Below are positions 17,654-26,730 of a DNA stretch of 64,000 nucleotides, piece by piece (position 1 is the first letter of the stretch; each line of letters opens with the position of its first letter). This DNA comes from Chloroflexota bacterium. GTDB taxonomy: Bacteria > Chloroflexota > UBA11872. The notes beneath the pieces are model-generated. The model had not been told where the DNA came from, ran no database searches, and worked only from the letters and a program-made list of their open reading frames with translations. Location of the stretch: positions 355,846-419,845 of the forward strand of contig JAPOYR010000010.1 in NCBI GenBank assembly GCA_026706485.1. Direction: 5' to 3'. The position numbers and the translations under genes were made by a program.

Positions 17654-18378
17654 GCCTCGGGCCCCTTGCTCGACTGCGGTCCGGTGGCGTGAAGCGCCTC
17701 GCCGTCGCCACCGCTCCATCGCGTCCAGACCTGCCGCTCATTTAGGGTCGCCAGCGCCAGCAGCGGCAGGCCCGTCAGCGCGTAGGCTTCCTCATGACTG
17801 ACCAGGAACGTCGCTCCCGGCCACGACCGTTCCCCGGCGAAGCCGCGGTCGAAGCGCCGCCGGCGCCGCGGCTCGTGCGTCTGCAGCCAGTTGCGCCAGC
17901 TCGCGCACGCATTGAAGCCCTGCAGCAGCCACCCCATACGGCCCTCAGCGAGATCCCGCGTCGGTGCCCGCACCCGGCAATGGATCTGCAGGCTCAGCAG
18001 GCGGGCGCGGGCCTTCGCTTCCACTGCCGGTGCGTCCCGTCGCAGCCGGGACCAGGACGCGCGCTGGTGCACGCTCCACCAGAGGCTGCTCGCAAGGTGG
18101 CGGATGCGCCCGCCCAGAGTGTCGGGCGGCGCATGCCGCTCGGCCCACAGGCGTTCGGCCTGGGCGCGAAAGTCGCGCACGGTGGCCGCGTCCGCCGGCG
18201 CGATGATGAAGCGGACGGCCAGGCGTTCGTCGGCCACAAGGTCCGCGAACCCCTGATCGAGCGGGGCATGGGGAACTTGGACTCGGGCATGGTCAAACGG
18301 CATAGCCCAGCTTTGTGCCGGCTTCAGATAAGCCCGAATCGTGTGGTGACCGGGGGCGCTGCGGCGCAACGTCCTCAT
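17650..18378 (-). CDS. Conjugation-module protein A (242 aa), paralogue of downstream gene
   Basis: Tandem paralogue of the following gene: HHTIRAYLKPAQSWAMPF near the start, LAVRFIIAPADAATV, a basic LRRDAPAVEAKARARLL helix, WLQTHEPRRRRRFDRGF, then AYALTGLPLLALATL and QVWTRWSGGDGEA. I placed the start at ATG 18376-18378 by alignment with protein B; an ATG at 18465 is possible. Membrane segments are not evident. Its position at the head of the module suggests it is the first subunit of the conjugation-like complex. Function is inferred only from context. Confidence 0.55.
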   Translation of the reverse strand: MRTLRRSAPGHHTIRAYLKPAQSWAMPFDHARVQVPHAPLDQGFADLVADERLAVRFIIAPADAATVRDFRAQAERLWAERHAPPDTLGGRIRHLASSLWWSVHQRASWSRLRRDAPAVEAKARARLLSLQIHCRVRAPTRDLAEGRMGWLLQGFNACASWRNWLQTHEPRRRRRFDRGFAGERSWPGATFLVSHEEAYALTGLPLLALATLNERQVWTRWSGGDGEALHATGPQSSKGPEA

Positions 18379-19285
18379 GTCACGGACCCCACCACCACTC
18401 GGGCCGCTGGCTCGGCTGCACAGGGTCGATCTCGACGGCTCCGTCGTTCGGGTGCTGCGGTCCATCGGCGTCGTCCAAGACTGGAGCGAAATGCACCGCC
18501 GCCAACGCATCGTGTGCGATTCATCGGGGGAACTCCTTGGCGGGTCGGCTCGCAAGCGGCAGTTGCGGATGGGCTCGGGCCGTCCGCCGACCGACCTGCA
18601 TCTGTCACAGCCCACCGTAGGGGTAGACGGCACCCGGCGGAATCCAGGTTTCCGTAATCGCGCACCTCAATCGGGTCGGTGGAACGTGGCGTTGTTGAGT
18701 GGCTCGGTAGCGAGTCGGCGGCTAGACCGGCACACAGACGCGTCGAAGTCGTCGGTTTCGCGGGCAACCCAATCGCAGCTCAGCTACGCGACTGCTCCTA
18801 TGCACCTCTTCTCCGAAATCCGAGAACAAGGCACTAACCGTTTTGGACGGCTGGCGTTGCCTCGGTCCGCTGCTGGCCGCCGTTGGGTCCGGCGACGCTC
18901 GTCGGCGCGTCGCGAGTGGCTACTAGGCCGATGCGCTAGTGGTAGGGAGCGCGCGGTTGCACGTCGATCATGCCCCGCTTGGTGATCTCGCCCTGCAGGC
19001 GGCTGGGAACGTGCGTTGCGTCGGAACGTCCTGCCCCAAGTCGAGCGACTCCGCGATCTCGGGCGGCGTGGCGTGGAGAAATGCCACGAGCTGCGCCAGG
19101 TCCACGCAGGATCCCGGTCGTAGTCCCGCAAGTTGCCGCCTAACTAGCCCGCGCCGTGGGCCGGCGGCCGCTCGCGCGTCGCGTCCCCGCCGCCGCGTCG
19201 CAGTGCTGCCCGCCGGCACCCTGCAGATGCGGCGCTCAAGCCCGCCCTCGCTGGTGTCGGTGGTCACGAGGTCTCTTTCCCGTCT
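18379..19285. other. Gene-poor 0.9-kb region
   Basis: No gene supported. A minus-strand frame at 18968-19267 contains a protein-like stretch (DLAQLVAFLHATPPEIAESL) but its flanks are arginine-rich and likely out of frame, so it may be a small gene broken by indels. Confidence 0.35.
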
Positions 19286-19603
19286 TCAGATCTGGACTTC
19301 CTGCAACTCACCAGGTTGCGTCGTGACGACGGCAGCTCGAATCTCTTCGATCTTCGACCGAGCATAGGGCCAGGAACCCGAGCGCAGCACAATGACGGCC
19401 AAGCGTCTGTCGTCGAGGTTCTGCTGGTACCTCATGCTCTGGTCGGTGGTAATCAGGACCTCGAAACCCTCTTCTTCCGCGATGTCCAGCAACTCACCGT
19501 TGCTCAGCGCCGCCCATCCTCTCGGTCCGGGCGTGTCGACGGTGTGTTCGGGAAGGAAGTTGCGGAGCGGTCTGGGCGTCCCCTGATCAAACAGGATTCT
19601 CAA
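19286..19603 (-). CDS. DUF5615 PIN-like toxin (105 aa)
   Basis: Matches the DUF5615 PIN-like nuclease family: MRILFDQGTPRPLRNFLPEH with the first acidic residue (D6), GWAALSNGELLDIAEEEGF, then LITTDQSMRYQQNL and LAVIVLRSGSW. Family members are toxin-like RNases partnered with DUF433 antitoxins. TTG start at 19601-19603, overlapping the end of the DUF433 gene by 17 bases, which signals coupled translation. Length and motif order are normal, so it appears intact. Confidence 0.85.
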   Translation of the reverse strand: MRILFDQGTPRPLRNFLPEHTVDTPGPRGWAALSNGELLDIAEEEGFEVLITTDQSMRYQQNLDDRRLAVIVLRSGSWPYARSKIEEIRAAVVTTQPGELQEVQI

Positions 19604-19835
19604 GAGTGCTCACGGGCACGGGAGCCTTCAAGGATTCGGCCGCGTGCCGCAACACCGCCCTGACCTTCCAGTCTTCGGCACCCTCAAACCATTCGAGGAA
19701 TTCCTCAACGGTGGCGCCGCTCTCCAGGTTCTCGAAGAGGGCGGATACGGGCAGCCTGGTACCGGTGAAGACCCAGGCTCCGCTTAGTCTGTCGGGAACG
19801 CTCTCGACCACCGGACACGTTTCCCAGTCCGTCAT
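19587..19835 (-). CDS. DUF433 antitoxin (82 aa)
   Basis: DUF433 family: VFTGTRLPVSALFENLESGATVEEFLEWF is the characteristic core (GTR-P-V, then a gapped winged-helix motif). Such proteins are putative DNA-binding antitoxins of DUF5615 toxins. I chose ATG 19833-19835 because it has GGGAGGTGAT upstream; an earlier in-frame start would add five residues. First gene of a two-gene toxin-antitoxin operon. Confidence 0.85.
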   Translation of the reverse strand: MTDWETCPVVESVPDRLSGAWVFTGTRLPVSALFENLESGATVEEFLEWFEGAEDWKVRAVLRHAAESLKAPVPVSTLENPV

Positions 19836-19877
19836 TCGATCACCTCCCACTCTGCGGCCAGTGTATCTGTCGCCTCG

Positions 19878-20096
19878 TCAGGGGGTGTGCGGAGATTCGT
19901 CCCAAATGAAGTGCGAACCGACGACCCTCAGCTCGACCTCGCAACCGAAGTGGCAGATCACGGCATCCTTGATCGTCGCCTTCAAGTCGGTCCAGTCGTC
20001 CCCCTGCGTGAAGATGCTGTAGCCCAGCGCACGAGCGTCGAAACCGCCCTCCGCTGCCTCCGTCACCTTGAAAACGATCTCTGCTGGCGCCTTCAC
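19878..20096 (-). CDS. HicB-like small protein (72 aa)
   Basis: Resembles the short HicB-type proteins often annotated as 2-oxoisovalerate dehydrogenase-like: IVFKVTEAAEGGFDARALGYSIFTQGDDWTDLKATI then DAVICHF. The fold is a partial RNase H-like antitoxin domain without the DNA-binding tail. GTG start. The usual HicA toxin partner is not adjacent: the next gene downstream is the DUF433 antitoxin 43 bp away. Either an orphan antitoxin or the remains of a HicAB pair. Confidence 0.7.
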   Translation of the reverse strand: MKAPAEIVFKVTEAAEGGFDARALGYSIFTQGDDWTDLKATIKDAVICHFGCEVELRVVGSHFIWDESPHTP

Positions 20097-20227
20097 CTGA
20101 TTTCCCTGGCCCGCGAGTCCGAGCTCTTCCGTGTCCTCAGCCGCATGGATGCTGTGTGTTCACAGTGTAGAAATGTGGCAACCGGCACAAAGCAGCCGAG
20201 CGTTGGCGTCGCCAGAGCGCATCGCAT

Positions 20228-20293
20228 TCAGGCAGCCCCGTAGCGCCGGCAGGTCGCGTCGGCGACGGAAACGGTGATGATCCGCATGGCCAC
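20228..20293 (-). pseudogene. Remnant of a VapB-like antitoxin start
   Basis: Reads VAMRIITVSVADATCRRYGAA then stop. It matches the first 20 codons of the intact antitoxin at 20922-21233 (SRKDITVSVDEATYWRARICAA), and the upstream CTGTGAGATTGTG is also shared. The rest has been lost. It marks a former second copy of the locus. Confidence 0.6.
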
Positions 20294-20458
20294 AATCTCA
20301 CAGATCTAGTGATGCACAACTCATGGGGGAGAGGTCTTATCCCTCAACAGAGACCAGCCCACCGCCGGTCACAGCAATAGCGTCTCGATTCAACTTACTG
20401 CCCACGGTCGCCGTATCGTCAGCAGGCTGGTTAACCCGATCCGCCAGATGCCGTTTCC

Positions 20459-20480
20459 AAAACCACCGAAGTCCGGTGGT
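20459..20480 (-). terminator. Intrinsic terminator, minus strand
   Basis: On the minus strand, stem ACCACCG, loop GACTT, stem CGGTGGT, then TTTT. It lies about 95 bp past the stop of the vapC relic and would end the vapBC transcript. Confidence 0.6.
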
Positions 20481-20574
20481 GGTCGGGTTCTATCCAACTA
20501 GCTCGGCTGTGCCTAGCCCCTCAGCGCCGTACCGACGCGGCTTCCAAGTGCTCGCTCGCTGGTGTCATTGGTCA

Positions 20575-20898
20575 TCAAGCCGCTGCGGCCTGCATGAACG
20601 GGTTGATCACCCGCAGGCCGCCACAGTCCTGTTGCGTGCTGAAGTCCTCTGAGTAGCTGGCCTCGCACCGCGCCACGCGCGCTGCGGCAAGAATCGCGCC
20701 GTCCCAGTAGGACAAACCGAACCGGCGGCTGCCTGGTCGAGTGGGTCGCGTGGCCTAGTGATAGAACTCTTGAAGCACTTGCAAGGAAACGGCAAGGTCA
20801 GGCTCCGAGAGCAGTTCTCGCGCGCGATGGCGCCTTTCAGGCTCTGCCGTCGCTCGGCTTGCCGCGTATATGCACACGTTGGTGTCGACAAAGCGCAA
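20575..20898 (-). pseudogene. Decayed VapC-type PIN toxin
   Basis: One frame reads LRFVDTNVCIYAASRAT, an intact PIN N terminus (catalytic D5), continues through LLSEPDLAVSLQVLQEFYH, then meets TAG at 20755-20757 where relatives have glutamine. After the stop the frame goes ATRPTRPGSRRFGLSYWDGA, in which the central 40 or so residues of a normal PIN domain are missing, and on through FGLSYWDGAILAAA and YSEDFSTQQD to VINPFMQ, the normal end. TTG start 24 bases after the antitoxin stop. A nonsense mutation plus an internal deletion make it inactive. Confidence 0.8.
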
Positions 20899-20921
20899 GG
20901 CTGCTACTCACCGGCCTGCTC

Positions 20922-21233
20922 CTAGGGCCTCGGTGCGGCCTCGGCGACCTCCGCTCTGGCCCGCGCCCGGTCGTACAAGTCCTCCCGGGGCAGGCTATCG
21001 CGCGTGTCCAATCCCACCCCACGCGCCCCGAAGTCCGCCACCACCTCATCCAGGAGCCAGCCGCGCCGTTCGGCCGCTGTCTCCACGCGCGCTTCCCCGG
21101 CCTGCCTAACAGCCAGGGTCCGCAAGTAGTCCCGCACCAGAGCCGATACCGACGTGTCGAGCTCCGCCGCGCAAATGCGGGCACGCCAGTAAGTCGCCTC
21201 ATCGACGGAGACGGTGATGTCTTTCCTGGACAC
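20922..21233 (-). CDS. VapB-like ribbon-helix-helix antitoxin (103 aa)
   Basis: The first 45 residues are a ribbon-helix-helix domain: ITVSVDEATYWRARICAAE then LDTSVSALVRDYLRTLA. The tail (ATAERRGWLLDEVVADF, DSLPREDLYDRARAR) is the toxin-binding type of extension seen in VapB antitoxins. I prefer GTG at 21231-21233; an in-frame start 8 codons earlier also exists. Its toxin gene downstream is a pseudogene, so it is now an antitoxin without a working partner. Confidence 0.75.
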   Translation of the reverse strand: MSRKDITVSVDEATYWRARICAAELDTSVSALVRDYLRTLAVRQAGEARVETAAERRGWLLDEVVADFGARGVGLDTRDSLPREDLYDRARARAEVAEAAPRP

Positions 21234-21949
21234 AATCTCACAGCTACCGTGGCTCACAGTAAATGCTGGCGAGCCTCGGCGACCGCGCTGGCGTTATACC
21301 AGGACACGTTCTGGCGCTGCGCCCAACCCAATCTCAGCGGCGAGCCGCGATCGACAAATGAGTCGGATTCCAACCCGGCGAGCCCCGGGTCGGGAACCTG
21401 GACTCCACTGGCTGGGATAGTCTCAGAGTCCGGCGGCAGTTCTGCGACAACGTGAACCACTGCAACTGGCACGGGTCCGTGAGTGACCACATCACCACTC
21501 TGCGCGGGGGCTGGTGAAGGCACCTTTAGCAAGTCGACCCAGACTGCCGAGCGGCGCAGGCTCGGACGGCAGTGCGGTAGTGCACTCCGGCGCTGCCAGC
21601 CGGGCCAAAGCGAAGGTGTTGGTTCCAACCCCTTGTAGCCGGACAAGCATGATTGGAACGATCGAGGACCTGCCCGGTCCGCGATGGCTTAAGCGTTCAT
21701 CGGGTACCAGGACGTCCAACGTCCTATTGGCGGCCAGCAACTACCGTCCACCCAGAACCCTAGTGAGGCCCTGCGCCGCTGCGAATCTGTTGGCTCTCTG
21801 GGTACCGGACCGGACGGATTCCAGGCTGCTAGCGGAGTATCGCGCTATGGGCGTGGCTCGATCTGGATGCCTGGTTCGATGCCGTCCTGTTATTCTTTTC
21901 GCCCTCATTCGGGAATATGCGCATTCATTCACTGCGCAGGGTGCGGTCG
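21234..21949. other. Intergenic region upstream of the Hsp90-like operon
   Basis: About 700 bases without a supported gene. The last 100 bases are relatively AT-rich (TATTCTTTTCGCCC near 21890) and probably hold the promoter of the plus-strand operon; no clean -35/-10 pair can be named. Confidence 0.35.
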
Positions 21950-24007
21950 ATGGAGGCCAGGGCGGCACATTGGCGGTTCGCGCGCATGACGCCATCGCAG
22001 GTCAACGAAGACCCGGTGCAGGGCGAGTTCTTCACTGCAGCTGCCGATCTACCTGATCGGCTGGTCCGGGAGTCGATTCAGAATTCGCTCGACGCACGCC
22101 GGGGAAGGGAAACGGTGCGCGTCCGCTTTGCCTTCAGCGGGTCGCAGCACGCCTTGCCTGTACATGCCGCGCAGCGCTGGCTGGCAGGACTTGCTCCTCA
22201 CCTCGAGGCCCTCGCCCGACCGGGCTCTGACGAGTCTTCCGGTTCGACCAGAATTGGTGCAGAAGCGGATGCGATGCGCGGTGCCCTGGCCTGCCTCAAC
22301 CAGCCAATGACGTGGCTCACAGTTGGCGACTCCGGCACCACCGGTCTGCTCGGTGACATTACGGCCAACCGTGAGCGGGAGGCAGGAAACGATTTCTGGG
22401 GCTTTTTTCGTAGCGTTGGAATCTCGCCTAAGGGCCAAGACTCTGGCGGCTCGTGGGGTCTAGGCAAGTGGGTATTCCCCGACGCCTCCCGCATCAATGC
22501 CTACCTGGGCGTCACGCACCGAGCAAATGAGGATCACGCCATGCTGATGGGCATGGCGATGCTCAAGACCCATCACATGACGGCTCAAGACGGGGACGAG
22601 GTCAAGTACCCGCCGTATGGCTACTACGCTGCCGCAGCACACGAGGACGACGACGAATGGCTGCCGCTACCAGTCACGGCCGACTCTAGTCCCGCCGGAC
22701 TCGTGGCCAACGCAATTGCTGACTTTCAGCTTGAGCGGCGTGGAGACGGACCCGGGCTCTCAGTTGTCGTGCCCTACCCGAGGGAAACCGGGGAAGAGGA
22801 TGAAGAGGTCCTCACGCCGGCCACGATCGCCCGTGCTGTGGTCATCCAGTACTTCCTGCCTATCGTACGCGGTGACCTGGAGGTGGAGATCGTTAGGCCC
22901 GGCGAGGGCGCCCGCGTCATCGATGCCGCGACCATCGAACGCGAACTGGCGATCATTAAGCCCCGGCGCGATGACAACGCACCAGACTGGTTGCGCGGCG
23001 CGGTAGAGCTCGCACGCTGGGCCGTCGGGCTCGACGATGGTGCACACCTTGAGCTTCCCGTCCCGACCGGCAGGGACAGCGACTTCGAGGGTGTGGACCT
23101 TCCGGCACTCCGTGAGCGATACGACCGAGGGGAACGTCTGGCATTCCAACTGGCGCTGGATGTGCGCACCCGTGACCCCGACGAGCTGACTCCAGCCAAT
23201 TTCCGCGTCTATCTCGAACGCGATGATGACTTGCCCAGGGGGCACGACTATTTCGTGCGCGGCCATCTGCGCATCCCCGAGATGGATCACATTCGGAGCC
23301 ATAGGGCACGCGCTCTCGTGCTGGCTCACGGCGAGTCGGATTTGGGTCACCTGCTGCGTGATTCAGAAGGACCCGCGCACGCATCTTGGAGTCCGCAGGC
23401 ACAAAGGCTAAAGGACCGATGGATTGGTGGTTACTCCCGAGTTCAAGCCGTGCGCCGCGCTGCGGCTGTGCTCTTGCAGCGCCTGGCCGAGCGCCCCGAG
23501 GAGAAACAGTACGACGCCCTAGCGGACTTGTTCCCATCCAATCTGACGGCGGAGCGCGGCCGCGGGCGAACGCGGCGTCCGGGGACGGGCGGCCTGGATC
23601 CAGTGGAGCCCATCAACGGCGGGGCAACGGCGGCGCTGGCGACGGTATCGGTCCCTGGGGGATTCCGCGTGCGCGCGGGGACGTTGGGCGGGAATGGAGT
23701 TTCAGGCTCTGAGTGGTCGCTGCGCTTTGCCTACGACGTAGCACGCGGCGGCAAGAGCCGTGCCTTCCGGCAATACGCGCGGGGCGCCGACCAGGAAGCG
23801 CCTGATTTCTCGCTCCGCAGCGGGCAGGTGCGCGTCGAGCAGCAAAACTGCGAGCACGAAGTTACGGGCGAGAATGAGTTGCGATTCCTTGCGCTTGCCG
23901 ATGACTTCAGCCTGACTGTGACCGGCTTAGATGAGCGCGATGTGCTAGTTGAAGTGCAGCAAGTTGACACAGCCCCGGCACAAGCGACCGACGGAGAGCA
24001 GGAATGA
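21950..24007 (+). CDS. Hsp90/MORC-like (GHKL) ATPase of a defence-type operon (685 aa)
   Basis: GHKL-fold ATPase. From the ATG at 21950: the N-box RESIQNSLDA at about 40-49 (E41, N45, D48), the DxGxxG box GDSGTTG at 126-132, and the glycine lid GGSWGLGK at 166-173. Residues 300-350 (VVIQYFLPIVRGDLEVEIV) suit the S5/transducer-like continuation. This places it with the Hsp90/MutL/MORC-type ATPases that occur in bacterial restriction and defence operons, where ATP-driven dimer closure is thought to clamp DNA or gate an effector. The C-terminal 150 residues are beta-rich and unassigned. An earlier ATG at 21917 is possible. It overlaps the next gene by four bases (ATGA). Confidence 0.75.
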   Translation: MEARAAHWRFARMTPSQVNEDPVQGEFFTAAADLPDRLVRESIQNSLDARRGRETVRVRFAFSGSQHALPVHAAQRWLAGLAPHLEALARPGSDESSGSTRIGAEADAMRGALACLNQPMTWLTVGDSGTTGLLGDITANREREAGNDFWGFFRSVGISPKGQDSGGSWGLGKWVFPDASRINAYLGVTHRANEDHAMLMGMAMLKTHHMTAQDGDEVKYPPYGYYAAAAHEDDDEWLPLPVTADSSPAGLVANAIADFQLERRGDGPGLSVVVPYPRETGEEDEEVLTPATIARAVVIQYFLPIVRGDLEVEIVRPGEGARVIDAATIERELAIIKPRRDDNAPDWLRGAVELARWAVGLDDGAHLELPVPTGRDSDFEGVDLPALRERYDRGERLAFQLALDVRTRDPDELTPANFRVYLERDDDLPRGHDYFVRGHLRIPEMDHIRSHRARALVLAHGESDLGHLLRDSEGPAHASWSPQAQRLKDRWIGGYSRVQAVRRAAAVLLQRLAERPEEKQYDALADLFPSNLTAERGRGRTRRPGTGGLDPVEPINGGATAALATVSVPGGFRVRAGTLGGNGVSGSEWSLRFAYDVARGGKSRAFRQYARGADQEAPDFSLRSGQVRVEQQNCEHEVTGENELRFLALADDFSLTVTGLDERDVLVEVQQVDTAPAQATDGEQE

Positions 24008-24774
24008 TCCGCCGGCTGAATAGCACCGGGCGTCGGACGGTCAAGCGTGAGCATGCCAAGGTGAGCCTGCGCCCGGCGGAGAATGGCGCTCCGTCGATTC
24101 ACGACATGCAACTCGATCTCGCTGGCTACGGCTTCCCGCCGGACGCTCGCGTGCGCGTCGAGGCCTGGCGCAGCAATGCCGTACAGCGCTGGGACTACGG
24201 CACCGTGGGCGCGCTCACGCCACCATCTGCCGAGCAGCGCCGAATGACTGAGGTGCCGGAATCGTCCCAGTTTCGCGTGCTGGTGGTTGCCGGAGACGGT
24301 TCCGGACGGCTGCTGGGACACATGCCCAGCATCAAGCCAGTTCTCCCGCTGCGCTCGTTGCTTCCGGTGCGTGAAGTCGACGAAGACGAGCTTGGCGGAG
24401 AGATTTGGCGCGTCGACTTCGGGGATGGCGACTTACCCGAGCTGTGGGTCAATCGCGCGGTCGGCGGGATCAGCGAATTCGTCCGCACTAACAAGGACTT
24501 TCGGGCCCTCGTAATGCCCGCCGTGCTACGCGTGATTCTCACACGCATTCTTATAGACGAGCGCGCCGATCCAGAGGACGGTGAGAGCGCTTGGGAGGGC
24601 TGGTTCCGGCTGGCAAGCAACCTTCTCCCGGATGCAGACGTCCCACGGATTGAATCGAATGGGGAGGCAAACGACCTAAGCGAAGCCAGGAGTTGGATCG
24701 ACTCGGTGGTGGGGGCATTCGCGCGCGACAGAGTATTCGCTGTCGGTGCTTACTCAAAGCCTTGGGACTACTAG
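24004..24774 (+). CDS. Unknown protein coupled to the Hsp90-like ATPase (256 aa)
   Basis: No family recognised. Its ATG overlaps the stop of the ATPase gene, so the two are surely made together. The N-terminal 130 residues are beta-rich with a GYGFPPDARVRVEAWRS segment; the second half is helical (FRALVMPAVLRVILTRILID) and ends in aromatic YSKPWDY. No nuclease motif or membrane segment is visible. An accessory or scaffold subunit that bridges the ATPase and the third protein is the most natural guess. Confidence 0.7.
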   Translation: MIRRLNSTGRRTVKREHAKVSLRPAENGAPSIHDMQLDLAGYGFPPDARVRVEAWRSNAVQRWDYGTVGALTPPSAEQRRMTEVPESSQFRVLVVAGDGSGRLLGHMPSIKPVLPLRSLLPVREVDEDELGGEIWRVDFGDGDLPELWVNRAVGGISEFVRTNKDFRALVMPAVLRVILTRILIDERADPEDGESAWEGWFRLASNLLPDADVPRIESNGEANDLSEARSWIDSVVGAFARDRVFAVGAYSKPWDY

Positions 24775-24847
24775 GCAGCGTAGTGCGTGCTCCTGATCTG
24801 GCTCAGTGCAACGGCTGCCTACCAGGCGCCAGGCGTCCGGGCAGGTG

Positions 24848-26560
24848 ATGTGTTGGCGAGATGCCCATGAACTGTTGCAGCGCTATTCGGATTACCAGAC
24901 CGCTCAAGAAGCCCGGACATTCGGCCGATATCCGCGCGGACAGAGAATCTGGCCGCCCATCGTTGGGCTTGCCGATTTGCCAGACAGCGCACTGCTGCAT
25001 GCCCGTCTCGTTCCGTCCGCGATCGACCGCCATCCGAGCGATCCGGAATTGTCAGACACCATGGACGCACGTTTGGCAGGCACCGGCGGCTGGAAGCCCC
25101 GTGGCACCGATTCAGATGGGGCGACGGTGAGCGAGCACGGCCACTCCCCCCGGTCCACCGACGTTCAAGCGGCGCTTGCGGCATTGGTTGGGGCGCGCGC
25201 GCACATCACGGCCGAACAGGGACTGCCTGGTCGCGTCGACCTGCACGACCTCACCGGCGGTAATCCACTCGCCATGAGACTGTTGAGCGACGCTCTTGGT
25301 CACCCCGCAACGCGCGTGCGAAAGCGCTCGGCGCGCAGCGCAATCATGTCCGCCCTCAGCGCTCTTGATGGTCCGCCGCAAGCCGATCGCCCTGGCACAA
25401 CGACCCTGCCCGGAAGTCCGGTGACGAATGAACCGGCCGATCGGACCAGCCCCGAAGGTGGGAGACCGCCCGGCGCCTTGGTTCGCCGACTAACCGCGGA
25501 TGGCCTGCGGCGTGCGCGTGAGTTTCTTGCCGAAATTCGCGAGCGCCCGACGGCCCTGTCCGAACCGCCGCGCGATCTCCTCTACGACGAGCGCTACAGC
25601 CGCCCATTCCAACCAGAAGTTTGGATCGAGCGTCGCTCCTTCCGCACGCGCCGCGAGGCTGCCGAGTATTTCGCTCCCAAGCTTGCGTCCATCCGGCATC
25701 TCGTGGCCGACCATGCGGGCGTTTGGTCTTGGCTCGGGATGTACTACTTTGCCGAAACGGTGCGCGTCGAAGACGGCGAGGTTCGACTGTCGCCGCTTGA
25801 CGAGACCTTTGTTGTACACCGCGAGGACACTCGGTCCTACATGCTGAGATTCCGCCATTACCTCTGGGGAGCATGGAGGCTCTATGAGATGCACGGCGAG
25901 ACGGCTGCATTCCTGCTGAACCAGGAATTGACTTCGTTCGGTGATATTGCGCAACGAACGTTTGGTGCAATCCGAATATTTAACTCGGCTGGAATTGTCC
26001 CGCTAATTCTGCGCCTATATACCAAAGACGGGCAACAGAAGCGAGGCTTTGGCCACGGCCCCGGAGGCTTGCGGCATCTTCTCCGGGTGTTGGACCAACT
26101 CGAACGGACGTACGACGTTTACGGCATGGCACCTGATGCACTAGCAAGGGTGCTGCCCGACGAATTCCGGCGCTGGGATGGTGTGGCCGAAAGTGCTCCG
26201 GATTTGGGGGGCACCAACGCATCGGACTCTTCCTCGGTTCGCAGCGTCGACGACGATCCGCCCGCGGGAGATCATTTGACGCCTGCGAGCGATTCAGCAA
26301 CCAGTAGTGTTCCCGCTCGCGCGGTCGACGAGGCTGGCTTGGCCTCGGTCGAAGTCACGATCCGCGAGCTCGTCGACGCGCGCGCAAGGATCCAGGCGCT
26401 CGAACCAGTGACGTGGGTGGACCTGCGAGGATATCTCGAGGAAGGCTCCGAGTGCTGGAAGGCGTACGTTTCAGCGCACGGAATCCCTGAGACTCGCCTC
26501 TTTCGCGATATTGCCCTGAGCCGACTAGCTGACGCCATCCAGTCGATCGGCGGTGGCTAA
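24848..26560 (+). CDS. DUF6339-like protein with duplicated terminal domain (570 aa)
   Basis: The middle (about residues 250-420: LYDERYSRPFQPEVWIERR, FVVHREDTRSYMLRFRHYL, FGAIRIFNSAGIVPLILRLY) resembles my memory of DUF6339, a family of unknown function found near defence genes; I am moderately sure. A domain of about 60 residues appears twice, at about 108-168 and 500-570: both have LV-x-ARA-x-I, then VDL, then a G-x-P-x-TR turn and a helix ending AI. The linkers beside them are proline/serine-rich. ATG at 24848 preferred over GTG at 24806. It is 73 bp from the previous gene and is probably the third member of the operon. Confidence 0.6.
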   Translation: MCWRDAHELLQRYSDYQTAQEARTFGRYPRGQRIWPPIVGLADLPDSALLHARLVPSAIDRHPSDPELSDTMDARLAGTGGWKPRGTDSDGATVSEHGHSPRSTDVQAALAALVGARAHITAEQGLPGRVDLHDLTGGNPLAMRLLSDALGHPATRVRKRSARSAIMSALSALDGPPQADRPGTTTLPGSPVTNEPADRTSPEGGRPPGALVRRLTADGLRRAREFLAEIRERPTALSEPPRDLLYDERYSRPFQPEVWIERRSFRTRREAAEYFAPKLASIRHLVADHAGVWSWLGMYYFAETVRVEDGEVRLSPLDETFVVHREDTRSYMLRFRHYLWGAWRLYEMHGETAAFLLNQELTSFGDIAQRTFGAIRIFNSAGIVPLILRLYTKDGQQKRGFGHGPGGLRHLLRVLDQLERTYDVYGMAPDALARVLPDEFRRWDGVAESAPDLGGTNASDSSSVRSVDDDPPAGDHLTPASDSATSSVPARAVDEAGLASVEVTIRELVDARARIQALEPVTWVDLRGYLEEGSECWKAYVSAHGIPETRLFRDIALSRLADAIQSIGGG

Positions 26561-26730
26561 GCCGCCTGCCACGGCGTGACTTTGCCCCCGCACCTGACCT
26601 TTCGTCCGGCCGAGGCGCCCATGTGGGCGGACTTCGAGCGGCTGCTCGATTCACCGGGCCGTTGTACTGCTGGTGCATGCCGCCGCGGGCGATGGCCACA
26701 GAGGGAACGGCTCCAGCAAGGAGGTCGCCG

